From the NCBI GenBank assembly GCA_910578465.1, contig CAJTPW010000005.1, forward strand, positions 62,001 through 126,000: DNA of 64,000 nucleotides, read 5' to 3'. The number at the start of each line of letters is the position of its first letter. Position 1 is the stretch's first letter. The notes under the pieces are model-generated. The model did no database searches and was not told the DNA's origin. It worked only from the letters and a program-made list of their open reading frames with translations. A program made the translations under genes and the position numbers. Shown here in pieces: positions 7,363 to 16,930 of this stretch. The DNA is from an uncultured Vampirovibrio sp. (GTDB lineage: Bacteria > Cyanobacteriota > Vampirovibrionia > Gastranaerophilales > Gastranaerophilaceae).

Positions 7363-8529
7363 TTGCTCACTGTAAACACAAGGATGACGCCGCTTTACGG
7401 CACAAATTTTAAACCTTCAAAAGCCCCTGATACACATATAAAAAATAACTTTTCCCGCGTTTCCCTTGCGCCGAATGAAGATACGTTTGTTAAAAACAAC
7501 AATGTTTCTTTCAAAGGATTAAACTCGATAATCTCGATTGGCAGGTGCGATTCGCCCGATTATAATAAAAAACTCCAAAAAGCTCTCACTGCAGAATTTG
7601 ATAAAATTTGGGACTGGGCGCAAACACAGGATAAATATGCGCCGTACTTTGAAGAGATGAAGATTAATAAACCCATTATCCATGTGACGGAAAGCACAAA
7701 CAAAAGGCTTTTTAAAAACACAAAAGACCCGCTTGAAGCTTCAGCATATTTATGGGTGGATAATTCCATCTGCTTAAACAGAAGTTTTGCTCCGAATATG
7801 ATTTTTGTAAGCATGGGAAATATGGCTTTAATTCCTCAGATAAAAGCCGTATCATTTGCGCAAAACAATAGCTGCGACCCGAGAGGATTGCTTGAAATGC
7901 TGGAAGAAAAAAAACTTACTGCAGCACTTAATAACAGCAATCTACAGCCTGAAGAAAACTATTTTCATAAATTAAACCCTGAACAGGTAGCGGCAATCTC
8001 TGTGCCGTATCTTGCCCGCGGACTTGATTATATGATTATGACACACGTTTTATTTAACACGGCAGGCATCAGCAAAGAAAGTCACCCACTAAGAAAAACA
8101 GGAAACTTCGCATTTGAAGCACCGTTTAGAAAATTACAGGCAAGTGAATCATACCCCGAGGGAGTGGTTCGTCACTGGGATGAAACATATCCGTTCAATT
8201 ATCAGGCAAAAGAACCGTATCAATCTGTATACAATATCGATGACATCTGGGAGCTTGACGCACACGACGGCTTCATAAGAAGATTTTCTCTTGGCGATGT
8301 ATTCAAAATGATGATTGAGGACCCGAAAAAACATATGACAAACCATCTTGATTTAAGCGGACAAACAGCTGCGCTTGAATATCTCGAACAATATACGCCA
8401 AAAAGGTTCGGGGATGACGATATTGACAATATGATGGACACGCTTATGGAATATCAAAAAGTAATGCTGCAAGCTGATATTAAGGAAAGAAAAGAGAGAA
8501 TTAGAGACTTTGAAAGACATCTCAGTTAA
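7363..8529 (+). CDS. Unknown protein with N-terminal NVSFKG tag
   Basis: A 388-residue soluble protein of no recognised family. The first 60 residues are low-complexity and polar and contain YGTNFK and NNNVSFKGLN, a tag also seen in other proteins of this window. The rest looks globular, with many W, Y and F residues and a C-terminal helical KERKERIRDFERH segment. The start is debatable: AAAGGA lies only 1 base before ATG 7357 but 7 bases before the in-frame TTG 7363, which I prefer. No signal peptide or membrane segment is evident. It stands alone between an ilvD terminator and a bidirectional terminator. A lineage-specific structural or cell-surface-associated role is only a guess. Confidence 0.75.
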   Translation: MLTVNTRMTPLYGTNFKPSKAPDTHIKNNFSRVSLAPNEDTFVKNNNVSFKGLNSIISIGRCDSPDYNKKLQKALTAEFDKIWDWAQTQDKYAPYFEEMKINKPIIHVTESTNKRLFKNTKDPLEASAYLWVDNSICLNRSFAPNMIFVSMGNMALIPQIKAVSFAQNNSCDPRGLLEMLEEKKLTAALNNSNLQPEENYFHKLNPEQVAAISVPYLARGLDYMIMTHVLFNTAGISKESHPLRKTGNFAFEAPFRKLQASESYPEGVVRHWDETYPFNYQAKEPYQSVYNIDDIWELDAHDGFIRRFSLGDVFKMMIEDPKKHMTNHLDLSGQTAALEYLEQYTPKRFGDDDIDNMMDTLMEYQKVMLQADIKERKERIRDFERHLS

Positions 8530-8551
8530 ACCGAAAAACTAATTTAATTTA

Positions 8552-8586
8552 AAAAAGGACCCGAGAATTAATACGGGTCCTTTTTA
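8552..8586. terminator. Bidirectional terminator between the 7363 gene and fabI
   Basis: AAAAAGGACCCG and CGGGTCCTTTTT form a 12-bp stem with A- and T-rich flanks, serving the converging transcripts on both strands. Confidence 0.88.
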
Positions 8587-8607
8587 ATATCTTTTAAAGC
8601 TAAGCTT

Positions 8608-9411
8608 CTACAGTTGAATTTGAGCCATTTCCTCAATTGAAGCAAACACGCTGCTTGCGCCGCAGTCTACAAATTGAACCTGTCCCGTTACACCTGAAGA
8701 AAGGTCTGAAGCGAGATATAAACCTGCTTTGCCCACATCTTCCAAAGACGGTGTTCTTTTTAGGGGCGCTTTTAAAATATTTGCTTTAAGCATTCTGTCA
8801 AACCCTGAAATACCTTTTGCCGCAAGAGTTTTAACAGGACCTGCAGAAAGACAGTTACATCTGATATTGTATTTACCAAGATCGTATGAAATAAATCTCA
8901 TTGAAGATTCAAGCGCAGCTTTTGCAACACCCATAATGTTATAGTTTGCAACAACTTTTGTAGCACCGAGATATGAAAGTGCTAAAATTGAACCGCCGCC
9001 TGTTGCTTCCATTTGCGGTTTTGCATATTTTGAAATTGTCAAAAGAGAATAAGCACTTACATGCATTGCAAGGTCCCAGCCTTCTTTTGATGTTGTATAA
9101 AATTCACCCATAAGGTCATCTTTGTTTGCAAAAGCAACGGCATGTACCACAAAATCAAGTGAATCGTAGTGTTTAGCGTATTCTTCAAATGTCTTTTTAA
9201 CATCTTCATCTTTTGTAACATCACACTCAACACACATTTTAGCGTTCATTTCATCCGCGATGGGTTTTACCCTTTTTTCCATTACTTCGTTTGCATAAGT
9301 AAAAGCGATTTCGCCGCCTTCTTTATAAATTTGTTCCGCTATGGCATTTGCTATTCCGTGTTTGTTTGAAACACCGAATATAATACCTTTTTTACCTTCC
9401 ATAATACCCAT
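8608..9411 (-). CDS. fabI: Enoyl-[acyl-carrier-protein] reductase (NADH)
   Basis: FabI performs the last reduction of each fatty-acid elongation cycle. The 267-residue protein shows the divergent SDR cofactor motif GVSNKHGIANAIA near residue 13, and the active-site tyrosine and lysine in YLGATKVVANYNIMGVAKAA (Y-x6-M-x3-K arrangement). Length and C-terminus (GQVQFVDCGAS) are typical. AAGGAG lies 8 bases before the first ATG, favouring it over the internal ATG three codons later. It is transcribed alone, divergent from lptB. Confidence 0.95.
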   Translation of the reverse strand: MGIMEGKKGIIFGVSNKHGIANAIAEQIYKEGGEIAFTYANEVMEKRVKPIADEMNAKMCVECDVTKDEDVKKTFEEYAKHYDSLDFVVHAVAFANKDDLMGEFYTTSKEGWDLAMHVSAYSLLTISKYAKPQMEATGGGSILALSYLGATKVVANYNIMGVAKAALESSMRFISYDLGKYNIRCNCLSAGPVKTLAAKGISGFDRMLKANILKAPLKRTPSLEDVGKAGLYLASDLSSGVTGQVQFVDCGASSVFASIEEMAQIQL

Positions 9412-9579
9412 AAATTTAGCTCCTTATAATAGATTTGCAACCATATTACAATAAACACCCAAAAAATTCAAAAAGCTCCTGTTTTGTAACACTGACGGAT
9501 GAAAACTTTAATCATTAAATTTTCATTTATAGTATAATATTTTTAACAAAATAAAATGGCGGGATTGGAGGCCTTCGGG

Positions 9580-10323
9580 ATGAAAATTATTGCGGAAAAT
9601 CTCATAAAAATATACGGCGACAGGTCCGTTGTAAACGATGTATCTTTTGAAGTAAACAAAGGTGAAGTTGTAGGACTTTTAGGACCGAACGGTGCCGGGA
9701 AAACCACCACATTTTATATGATTGTAGGGCTTGTAAAGGCCAATTCGGGCAAGGTTTCTCTTTTAAACAAAACCACAAATGAAACAAAAGATATAACTTT
9801 AATGCCCATGAACGAGCGTGCAAAGCTTGGAATAGGCTATCTTCCGCAGGAAGCTTCAATTTTTAGAAAATTATCGGTTGAAGACAATTTAAAACTTGTT
9901 TTGGAATTAAACGACAAATTAAATCAGAAAGAAAAGAAGGAAAAACTTGAAGAACTTCTTGAAGAATTCGGTATGACACGTCACAGAAAATCAAGCGCCG
10001 TGTCTCTTTCAGGCGGCGAAAGAAGAAGGGTTGAGATTGCCCGTGCACTTGCAGCAACCCCGCATTTTATACTTCTTGATGAACCTTTTACGGGAATTGA
10101 CCCGATTGCAATCGGAGACATCAAAGAAAATATTTATAAACTTGCAAGGGAAAAAGGTCTTGGTGTCTTAATTACGGACCACAACCCCAAGGCAACGCTC
10201 TCAATAACAGACAGAGCATACGTTATTTTTGACGGTAAAATTAAAATTCAGGGAAAAAGCAGAGAAGTTGCAGAAGATCCCGTTGCAAAAGAATTTTATC
10301 TCGGTAAAGATTTCACGTTATAA
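9580..10323 (+). CDS. lptB: LPS export ABC transporter ATPase
   Basis: LptB powers extraction of lipopolysaccharide from the inner membrane. Its Walker A is GPNGAGKTT, the signature LSGGERRRVEIARAL and Walker B FILLDEPFTGIDP, followed by the switch histidine in ITDHN. A start at ATG 9580 gives 247 residues, close to the usual 241; it is 8 bases after GGAGG, whereas the upstream ATG 9556 lacks a ribosome site. TATAAT at 9534-9539 is a good -10. The permease gene follows 15 bases downstream, giving an lptB-lptF operon and implying an LPS-bearing outer membrane. Confidence 0.95.
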   Translation: MKIIAENLIKIYGDRSVVNDVSFEVNKGEVVGLLGPNGAGKTTTFYMIVGLVKANSGKVSLLNKTTNETKDITLMPMNERAKLGIGYLPQEASIFRKLSVEDNLKLVLELNDKLNQKEKKEKLEELLEEFGMTRHRKSSAVSLSGGERRRVEIARALAATPHFILLDEPFTGIDPIAIGDIKENIYKLAREKGLGVLITDHNPKATLSITDRAYVIFDGKIKIQGKSREVAEDPVAKEFYLGKDFTL

Positions 10324-10338
10324 GGACGTAAAACAACA

Positions 10339-11439
10339 GTGTTAAAAATAAGCATATTTGACAAATACATATTTAAACAGGTCTTCAAAGCAACGCTTGT
10401 GTGCCTTTTGTTGTTTATGATTGTCTGGATTGCGCCTGAAACACTTGTAAAAGTAATTAAAAAAGTTTTAACCCACGCCTGGACCCTTACCGAAGGCGGA
10501 AAATACCTTCTTTACGAACTTCCAAAGGTTTTAGGAAAGGCAATTCCGGTAGGTATTTTGCTTGGCTCCCTTTTTACGTTCGATAAACTTTCAAAAGATT
10601 CGGAATTAAGCATTTTAAGGGGCATCGGCCTTTCATTTAACAGAATTATGGCGCCTGTCCTTGTCTTAGGACTCGGGCTTTCATATCTTTGCTTCATTGT
10701 AAGCGATCAGATGATACCTTACGCTTCAAAAGCAACAGGCGAAGGAGCACGCTATAACAAGCATTTTGTATACCTCCAGAGAAACGAACAAAAGGTGCCG
10801 CAGGCAGGCATTATCATTTCAAACTTCGCCCATGACGGCATTAAAAATCTCATCATTGTAAACTTTTCAAATGAAAAATATGATGATGCAATGACCTTTA
10901 AAAGCATTCTCTTTGCGCCCGAAGCCATTGTAAAAAATGACCACTGGCTTCTGCCCGTTGCAAAAGAGTATCAAATCAACAAAAACGGCATATATACAGA
11001 CATCAAAGACATTCAAAACTATAAAATTTTACAGGGAGAACTGTCAAAAGATGTCTTTAAAATGATTGAAAATTCCACCAAAAAAGAAAGATTTTTCACA
11101 ACAAAAGAACTCGGCGAATACAAAGATATCCTAAAAGAGCAAGATTTTACGGATGAATATAACTATAACCTTGCAAAATATTATCAAAGGTTTTTACACC
11201 CTTTAACCTGCATTATTTTTGCCGCAATCGGTTGTCTTTTAGGATTTTCACCCCCGAGAAGCCAGAGGCTTGTAGGTTTTACCGTTGCAGTCGGAATGAT
11301 TTTTGCATATTATATCACTTTGCCGTTTTTCGATTTAATGGCGCAAAAAGGCGTAATGTGGCCTTTTCTTGCAGCAGCATTCCCCATAATTGTATTCATC
11401 GTTTCAATTTTTATGATTAAGAAAATAAAGGACCTTTAA
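10339..11439 (+). CDS. LptF/LptG family permease
   Basis: A 366-residue YjgP/YjgQ-type protein forming the membrane part of the LPS exporter with LptB. It has three N-terminal membrane segments (about residues 12-32, 52-75, 96-118), a periplasmic beta-jellyroll region (about 120-270) and three C-terminal segments. LSILRGIGLS resembles the coupling region contacting LptB. The start is GTG 10339, 12 bases after AAGGA. Only one permease is present here; as in other Cyanobacteria-related genomes it may act as a homodimer, or a second gene may lie elsewhere. Confidence 0.9.
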   Translation: MLKISIFDKYIFKQVFKATLVCLLLFMIVWIAPETLVKVIKKVLTHAWTLTEGGKYLLYELPKVLGKAIPVGILLGSLFTFDKLSKDSELSILRGIGLSFNRIMAPVLVLGLGLSYLCFIVSDQMIPYASKATGEGARYNKHFVYLQRNEQKVPQAGIIISNFAHDGIKNLIIVNFSNEKYDDAMTFKSILFAPEAIVKNDHWLLPVAKEYQINKNGIYTDIKDIQNYKILQGELSKDVFKMIENSTKKERFFTTKELGEYKDILKEQDFTDEYNYNLAKYYQRFLHPLTCIIFAAIGCLLGFSPPRSQRLVGFTVAVGMIFAYYITLPFFDLMAQKGVMWPFLAAAFPIIVFIVSIFMIKKIKDL

Positions 11440-11444
11440 TACAT

Positions 11445-12257
11445 ATGAAAAAGATAATAATTTCAGCATTTATATTTTTGTTCGCTTTATCAACTCCCGC
11501 CTTTGCAAAAAAAAGCACAGACGGAATTACAATGGAGCATTCAATCCCGGGTGTTTATATTTTTAAAATGGACACCAAAAAAATGGGAAATAAAATCAAA
11601 CCGCATGTGGCTGAAAAACTTACAACCACATCAGACATTTATAAGAATAACGAAAATTTCAGCCTTGTTGTAAACGGCGGATTTTTTGACATTTTAACGG
11701 GAGACGCCGTTTCATATGTAACAATTGACGGAAAAACGGTAGAGACGCCCTTTTCCAATATGAAACTGATTCAAAACGCAGGAAAGACAAACCGTCTTGA
11801 GGCCATTTTAAACAGAGCGGAATTCAGGATTTTGCAGGATAGAAAAGGCGAATTATCCTTTGATATCGATAACCACTTTGCGCCCGTACAAGAAGGCAAA
11901 ACAATCAAACACAGCATTCAGGGCGGGCCTTTTATCTACCCCAGAATGAACCTTGAAAAAGAAAGTTTTGTTAAAAAAGAAAATAACAAAATAACTTTTC
12001 AAGCGGCAGATGTTCTTAAAAGAAGAGAAAGAACCGTTTTGGGTATAAAAAATGAGATTTTATATCTTATAATATTTACAAACCAGAATAAAGTGACCGT
12101 AAATGAAATAAAAGATTTTTGTAAAAAGATGAAGCTTGATAAAGCGATGGCCCTTGATGGCGGCGCTTCAACCTCTATAAACTATAAAGATGTTGAAATT
12201 TATTCAAACACAGGTCTTCAAAGAAGGGTGAAAAGTTTTATAGTGGTTGAAAAATAA
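11445..12257 (+). CDS. Secreted NAGPA-domain (phosphodiester glycosidase-like) protein
   Basis: The 270-residue product begins with a clear signal peptide (MKKIIISAFIFLFALSTPAFA). The mature part carries the NAGPA/DUF2233 landmarks VNGGFFD, GGPFIYP and ALDGGASTSINY. Proteins of this family cleave or bind sugar phosphodiesters and occur in cell-envelope and exopolysaccharide contexts. It begins 5 bases after the LPS permease, so it is probably co-transcribed with lptB-lptF and exported to the periplasm, suggesting an envelope glycan role. The exact substrate is unknown. Confidence 0.88.
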   Translation: MKKIIISAFIFLFALSTPAFAKKSTDGITMEHSIPGVYIFKMDTKKMGNKIKPHVAEKLTTTSDIYKNNENFSLVVNGGFFDILTGDAVSYVTIDGKTVETPFSNMKLIQNAGKTNRLEAILNRAEFRILQDRKGELSFDIDNHFAPVQEGKTIKHSIQGGPFIYPRMNLEKESFVKKENNKITFQAADVLKRRERTVLGIKNEILYLIIFTNQNKVTVNEIKDFCKKMKLDKAMALDGGASTSINYKDVEIYSNTGLQRRVKSFIVVEK

Positions 12258-12313
12258 TGGAAACGGCACATACAAAGGCGATTTTAGGGGAAATTATAAG
12301 GAGAGAAAAATAA
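12257..12313 (+). CDS. 18-codon coupling frame between two operon genes
   Basis: An ATG overlaps the previous stop codon (TAATG) and the short frame ends in a TAA that abuts the next gene's ATG. The frame contains the AAGGAG ribosome site of the next gene. It may simply carry ribosomes from the NAGPA gene to the next one; a functional peptide is doubtful. Confidence 0.3.
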   Translation: METAHTKAILGEIIRREK

Positions 12314-12853
12314 ATGGATGAAAATAAAAAAGAAACGGAAACAATGGAAACAACTGATATAAAAAAACCCGAAAACCCAAATAAAATAACGGCTTTCGAG
12401 ATTTTTATCCTCTTCCTTATAATTTTGTGCATAGGACTTTATATTTCGCCTAATTTTTTAGTAAAGCTTGAAAACAGAAAATATGCCCAAATTCAAACCA
12501 ACGCAGGCATTTTTACATCAAAAGCATTGAGCGAATTTTCAAGCAACCCTAAAATGAAGGCTTCCGTTATTTCAAAAAAACTTACGGAAGAATTAAATGC
12601 CGTAAATAAAAACCCGCTCTCAAAGAAAGAACCGGCCTATATTACGGGCGAAAAATGCGAAGGCTGCGTTATAATTACCCCTGATGATAAATTAAATTCA
12701 ATTACCGTAGAAGCATACAGCAAAGAAAATGCTCTCCTTGTAAGAACGGTGATACAGCCGCCTTCTTTTGTAACCTATACAAGGGATTTAACGGTTCCTG
12801 ACAAGAAAGATAAAAAGGACAAAAAGAAAGAAGCCGAAAAAGATGCAAAATAA
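12314..12853 (+). CDS. Single-pass membrane protein, pseudopilin-like outline
   Basis: A 179-residue protein with a charged N-terminus of about 25 residues, one hydrophobic segment at about 27-50 (ITAFEIFILFLIILCIGLYI), and a periplasmic part with a GEKCEGC cysteine pair. The helix running out of the membrane into ENRKYAQIQTNAGIF resembles a type IV pilin or pseudopilin N-terminus, but there is no prepilin cleavage site. The C-terminus is a Lys/Asp repeat tail. It sits in the lptB operon and overlaps the thioesterase gene by 11 bases. Function unknown. Confidence 0.75.
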   Translation: MDENKKETETMETTDIKKPENPNKITAFEIFILFLIILCIGLYISPNFLVKLENRKYAQIQTNAGIFTSKALSEFSSNPKMKASVISKKLTEELNAVNKNPLSKKEPAYITGEKCEGCVIITPDDKLNSITVEAYSKENALLVRTVIQPPSFVTYTRDLTVPDKKDKKDKKKEAEKDAK

Positions 12854-13268
12854 TTTGGAAAATATTTTGGAATATAAAGTACAATATGCTGATACAGACG
12901 CATACGGCGTAGTCTGGCACGGGACATATCTAAGATGGATGGAAGCAGGACGTGTTGAATGGCTTTTTCAAAACGGTATCCAAATTGATGAATTGGCGCG
13001 GGATTTCGGAATTGTAATGCCTGTTGTTGATATTAATATAAAATATAAATTTTCTGCAAAATTGATGGATAATGTAACAGTAAGCACAATTGTAAAAGCC
13101 CATACAAACGCAAGTGTGACATTTGAACAGATTATAAAAATCAAAGAAACAGGCAAAATATGCACCGTTGCTGAAGTTAAGGCAACGGCACTCGACAGGG
13201 ACGGAAAAGTAATGAGGGATATTGCAGGGCTCATCGGGCTGAATAATATCACTGAAACTGTTTCATAG
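12843..13268 (+). CDS. Acyl-CoA thioesterase, YbgC/4-HBA-CoA type hotdog
   Basis: A 141-residue hotdog-fold protein with the family block YADTDAYGVVWHGTYLRWMEAGRVE near residue 16; the aspartate of DAYGVV is the catalytic residue in this family. It should hydrolyse acyl-CoA or aryl-CoA thioesters in the cytoplasm; YbgC relatives link to envelope lipid metabolism. It overlaps the preceding membrane protein by 11 bases and is the fifth gene of the LPS-export operon. Confidence 0.88.
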   Translation: MQNNLENILEYKVQYADTDAYGVVWHGTYLRWMEAGRVEWLFQNGIQIDELARDFGIVMPVVDINIKYKFSAKLMDNVTVSTIVKAHTNASVTFEQIIKIKETGKICTVAEVKATALDRDGKVMRDIAGLIGLNNITETVS

Positions 13269-13334
13269 CCTGACTTTTAAGGCATTAGCAACTTTCGCGC
13301 TTTATGCGGTTTTAAAAAGCAAAAGGAAACAACA

Positions 13335-14015
13335 ATGTTAAACACGATAAATCAATATTTTACGGACTTAGGAACTTTAGGATTAGCCTTAAACTCTTGT
13401 ATAGAAAGCTTTTTCCTTGTTCCACCGCCTGATTTTTTATTAATTGCAATGGATTTAAAAAACCCTTCAAATGCACTCTATTACGCGTTTATATGTACTT
13501 TAGCTTCGGCATTTGGCGGCGGTATCGGATATTTAATAGGCAAATTTGGCGGGAGACCTGTATTTAACTGGCTTTTTAGCTTGCTTAGCAAAAACGGAGA
13601 CAAAAGAGCACACGAACAGTTTGAAAGAGTGGAAGCACTGTACAACAAATATGGCCCGCAAGCCGTATTCTTTGCGGCTTTTACACCTATTCCATACAAA
13701 GTTTTCACAATTGCAAGCGGCATTTTAAATATGAATTTCTGGGCATTTATGATAGCGTCCGCAATCGGCCGCGGAATGCGGTTTTTCATTGTAAGCACTG
13801 TTTTAATGGTGTTTGGAGAAAAAATTAAAGATAATCTTGAACTTGTAATTTTGGCTGTAACTGCCGTTATTATTGCATTTTTCTACATTTTATACAAAAA
13901 AAGAAAAATGCTTACAGCAATTGAAAATAACCGCAAAATCATTGAAAGCAGCCCGCTTCCAATTGAAGAACTGGAAGAATTTAAGGAAATTAAAGAAAGC
14001 ACGCTTGTAAAATAA
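13335..14015 (+). CDS. VTT/DedA-family membrane protein (YqaA-like)
   Basis: This 226-residue integral membrane protein has the VTT-domain arrangement: hydrophobic segments flanking a re-entrant GGGIGYLIGKFGG block (about residues 57-69) and a second FFAAFTPIPYKVFTIASGI block (about 115-133), with a GRGMRF arginine motif. DedA/YqaA relatives help flip undecaprenyl phosphate or phospholipids. An AAAGGAAACAACA ribosome site precedes the ATG. The cytoplasmic tail after residue 190 is acidic. It lies 66 bases after the thioesterase gene and may share its transcript. Confidence 0.87.
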   Translation: MLNTINQYFTDLGTLGLALNSCIESFFLVPPPDFLLIAMDLKNPSNALYYAFICTLASAFGGGIGYLIGKFGGRPVFNWLFSLLSKNGDKRAHEQFERVEALYNKYGPQAVFFAAFTPIPYKVFTIASGILNMNFWAFMIASAIGRGMRFFIVSTVLMVFGEKIKDNLELVILAVTAVIIAFFYILYKKRKMLTAIENNRKIIESSPLPIEELEEFKEIKESTLVK

Positions 14016-14052
14016 CCCCGTACTTATTCTGCAATTGTGCTTTTAAATATGG

Positions 14053-16470
14053 CTATAATTCAATAAAGACAAGGCTTTTAGGATTTATTATTTCCTTTTT
14101 AAAAGTAATATTTTCATTACCCGTATTATAAAAAACTCCAAAAACCCTTTCTCTATCAGGTTTTAGACCATAAAAACGTAAGTTTTCGGGCAAATCTAAA
14201 AATTGAGTCGTATTAACAGCCTCAAATTCAGACAGGACAGGCACAACGGGGCAATAAAAAATTTCTGCATACCGCTCAATTGAAGATATATCAGCATTTA
14301 ATGCACATCCAAATTTTACACTTTGAGAGCCCAAACACTGAAGCTCGGGTGTTTCAATCGGAGGACCCGCAGGAACATACCTTGCTTTGTTTTTTGGTTC
14401 CGAAATCCTTGCAGTACCACGCATAAGAGTTATTTTTAATTCATTTTTATAAATTTCATACTCGTTAAGCCCCATGGTGATAACGCCAAAACCCTGCGCC
14501 AGAAGCCACTTTTGCATAGGGTAAGAATTAGTCTTAAGCTCTATTCTTGGAGTTGCGGGCATATTATCGAGCAAAAACCAATCAGGGTCGTGTTTTCTTT
14601 CAATAAAGCCAAAGGCGTCCTCTGCAAACGTAGTATTTATAGGGCTTTTCAAATTAAAGCACGCCTGAATTTTTCTGTTTTTCCTGTTATTGTTGAATTT
14701 CGCCTCGAATTCAAAAAATTCCGAGGTATTTGATAAAAAAACATCCAGCTTAAAATTATTTTCGAAAAATAGCCTTAAAGCCGCTCTTATAGGGCCTTTT
14801 TCCATAACCTTAGCCCTTAAAAGCTTTAAAGACAGGGGATATGAAGCAGGAGCAAAATTATAACTGTCTCCAATGTCTTCCGTAACAAGGATTTTAAGTA
14901 CATCGGAATATTCCAATCCGGCCTTTTTATCATATAAATTTACGGTTAATTTACCGTTTTTACGTGCTAATGTCAACTCCAGCAAGGAATTTGAAATTTT
15001 ATCTTCGCTAATTTCAAGCCTGTATTGGGTTTCAACGTTTTTAAAAAGGCTAAAAGAAAACGGGGGCAAGCTTTTGGCCTCTATTAAATATTCATATTTC
15101 TCTAAATACTGTTCCGTTACAGGTATTTGCCTTGTATCATAAAGGATTTCATCGCTAAACCCTCTGAATTTGCGCAGCTGTTGGGCATTTGACATTTTAA
15201 AATCGGTTACAACCTTTATCGGGCCTGAATATTCGAAATTTGAAAAATTAAATAAACCTAAGTTTTCAAAAGATTTTTTGTCCGCAGAATTTTTTGAAAC
15301 ACATAAACTTCCGTCTGAAGCGGTTTTTACGCAGTTTTTACGTTTAAAATCCCGAATAAGCCTTTGTTTTACACCGTCGCAAACCTCTAAAACCTTGTTA
15401 AATCTTGCTTCCACGTGCCTGTGGACAACATCTGTCGAACATCCGTAAATTGAATCATGCGCATGGTTTTTTATAAGTTCTTTTGCCGCATAATTCAGAC
15501 TTGGCGTATATTTTCCACCCGTAAAGAAGTTAAATGGTTCAACAATTCTGAATAACTCCCACTGAAGCTTTGCATTTAAAACCTTTTGCGGAATTCTTGA
15601 AGAATAAACCCCCGGTAAAATGTAGGTTTCCGTATTATCCAAAAACTCACCCGTCAATTCCAATCCTGAATGTTTAACATTTTTAACATATTCAAAAGGG
15701 GAAGTCAGCTTTATTTCATAATTTGTGCCGATTTCACCGCTCAATTCATCAAGCAACTTATTAACATTTTCCACCGTTTTTGACGAATTTAAAAGCCCCG
15801 CAAGATGGTCTGCCCCTACGGGCAAAAGCAGCGTATCAGAAGAATTTTGGGCAATTTTATCCAGAATTTCCGCTAACATCAAAACACCTTTTTTAAATTC
15901 ATCCGATGTCGGCAAAAACCCTGATATATTGTGCAAAACGTCCATAAAATAACCGTTTGGAAGTTTTGTTGTTTTAACTCCGTTCATTTTAAAATCGTTC
16001 TGTGATAAAGCGGGAAGTCCGCGCCAGGCAAGAGCATAAGGTATATTAAAACATTTTAAAATATCAAAAATGCTTCTTGAATGGCCGAAAGTATCGGGCA
16101 AATACCCCAAAAATTCACTCTCCCCAAGACCTTTAGAATATTCCGTACCGAGGGCCAAATTTCTTACAAGTGAAATTCCGTTTACAAGAAAACTGTCGGC
16201 GCTAACGTAGAAAGGACCGATAAAAAGACGCTTGCTTGAAATCAAATTCCTGACTAAATCAAGTTTTTCAGGACGAAATTTTAAATAATCCTCAAGTGCC
16301 GCAGTTTGCCCGTCAAAGTAAAAACAAGGCATAGAGCCGCATTCGAGCTCATCCAGAATTTCATCAAAAACTTCAAGAAGCCTCAGATTAAACTCCTCGA
16401 ACGACCTGTACCATTCCCTGTCCCAATGGGTGTGAAGATAAGCTATTACTTGTTTTTTACATTTTTTCAA
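14053..16470 (-). CDS. GH38 alpha-mannosidase / mannosylglycerate hydrolase-like enzyme
   Basis: An 805-residue glycoside hydrolase family 38 enzyme. The metal-binding HTHWDREWY lies close to the N-terminus and LPDTFGHS carries the nucleophile aspartate; KNHAHDSIYGCS contributes another conserved metal-site histidine/aspartate pair. There is no signal peptide, so it acts in the cytoplasm, probably on imported mannosides. The start is inferred as TTG 16470, 6 bases after TTGGAG; a GTG at 16503 lacks a ribosome site. It is monocistronic and flanked by opposite-strand genes, with no sugar transporter nearby. The exact linkage cannot be told from sequence. Confidence 0.88.
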   Translation of the reverse strand: MKKCKKQVIAYLHTHWDREWYRSFEEFNLRLLEVFDEILDELECGSMPCFYFDGQTAALEDYLKFRPEKLDLVRNLISSKRLFIGPFYVSADSFLVNGISLVRNLALGTEYSKGLGESEFLGYLPDTFGHSRSIFDILKCFNIPYALAWRGLPALSQNDFKMNGVKTTKLPNGYFMDVLHNISGFLPTSDEFKKGVLMLAEILDKIAQNSSDTLLLPVGADHLAGLLNSSKTVENVNKLLDELSGEIGTNYEIKLTSPFEYVKNVKHSGLELTGEFLDNTETYILPGVYSSRIPQKVLNAKLQWELFRIVEPFNFFTGGKYTPSLNYAAKELIKNHAHDSIYGCSTDVVHRHVEARFNKVLEVCDGVKQRLIRDFKRKNCVKTASDGSLCVSKNSADKKSFENLGLFNFSNFEYSGPIKVVTDFKMSNAQQLRKFRGFSDEILYDTRQIPVTEQYLEKYEYLIEAKSLPPFSFSLFKNVETQYRLEISEDKISNSLLELTLARKNGKLTVNLYDKKAGLEYSDVLKILVTEDIGDSYNFAPASYPLSLKLLRAKVMEKGPIRAALRLFFENNFKLDVFLSNTSEFFEFEAKFNNNRKNRKIQACFNLKSPINTTFAEDAFGFIERKHDPDWFLLDNMPATPRIELKTNSYPMQKWLLAQGFGVITMGLNEYEIYKNELKITLMRGTARISEPKNKARYVPAGPPIETPELQCLGSQSVKFGCALNADISSIERYAEIFYCPVVPVLSEFEAVNTTQFLDLPENLRFYGLKPDRERVFGVFYNTGNENITFKKEIINPKSLVFIEL

Positions 16471-16619
16471 AAAACACTCCAACCGTTTTAAAATATACCC
16501 CACATTCTACCATATTCAACATATAATTTTCCATTTTTTAGGGGAGCTTTGAAATATAGAAATTGGCTATACTATCATGGAAGAAGTAAAAGACACCCCC
16601 TCGGGTTTCCCCAAAGATT

Positions 16620-16874
16620 ATGAATAAAAAACTTTTAAAACGCTTAGAAATTGAAATCTTGAACTGCAAAAAGCAAATGCGTGAACTTGAACCTTATATA
16701 GATTCAAACGCTTCTATGGCAGAGGTTTACAACCGAACCTTGATAAAAAAGGCAATCCTTGTGGATAAGTATAAAAAAGTACTTTATCCAACCCCGATTG
16801 TAAAAAAAATCGTCAGCCTTTTAAAATTTAAAAAGGACAAAAAGCTTATTTGCGATTATTTTCAAAACGGCTAA
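16620..16874 (+). CDS. Small basic hypothetical protein (84 aa)
   Basis: The Lys-rich product (MNKKLLKRLEIEILNCKKQM) looks helical, with no membrane segment or known motif. No ribosome site precedes ATG 16620. A 16-codon frame at 16577-16627 overlaps its start (TATGAATAA), which could couple translation, but a TATACT box at 16568-16573 would place the transcript start after that small ATG. Function unknown; it may be a nucleic-acid-binding helical protein. Confidence 0.5.
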   Translation: MNKKLLKRLEIEILNCKKQMRELEPYIDSNASMAEVYNRTLIKKAILVDKYKKVLYPTPIVKKIVSLLKFKKDKKLICDYFQNG

Positions 16875-16930
16875 ATGCTTGTAAACAAACACTATACAGA
16901 CCTTAAGTAAGTCAAAAAAGGGAAAACACA

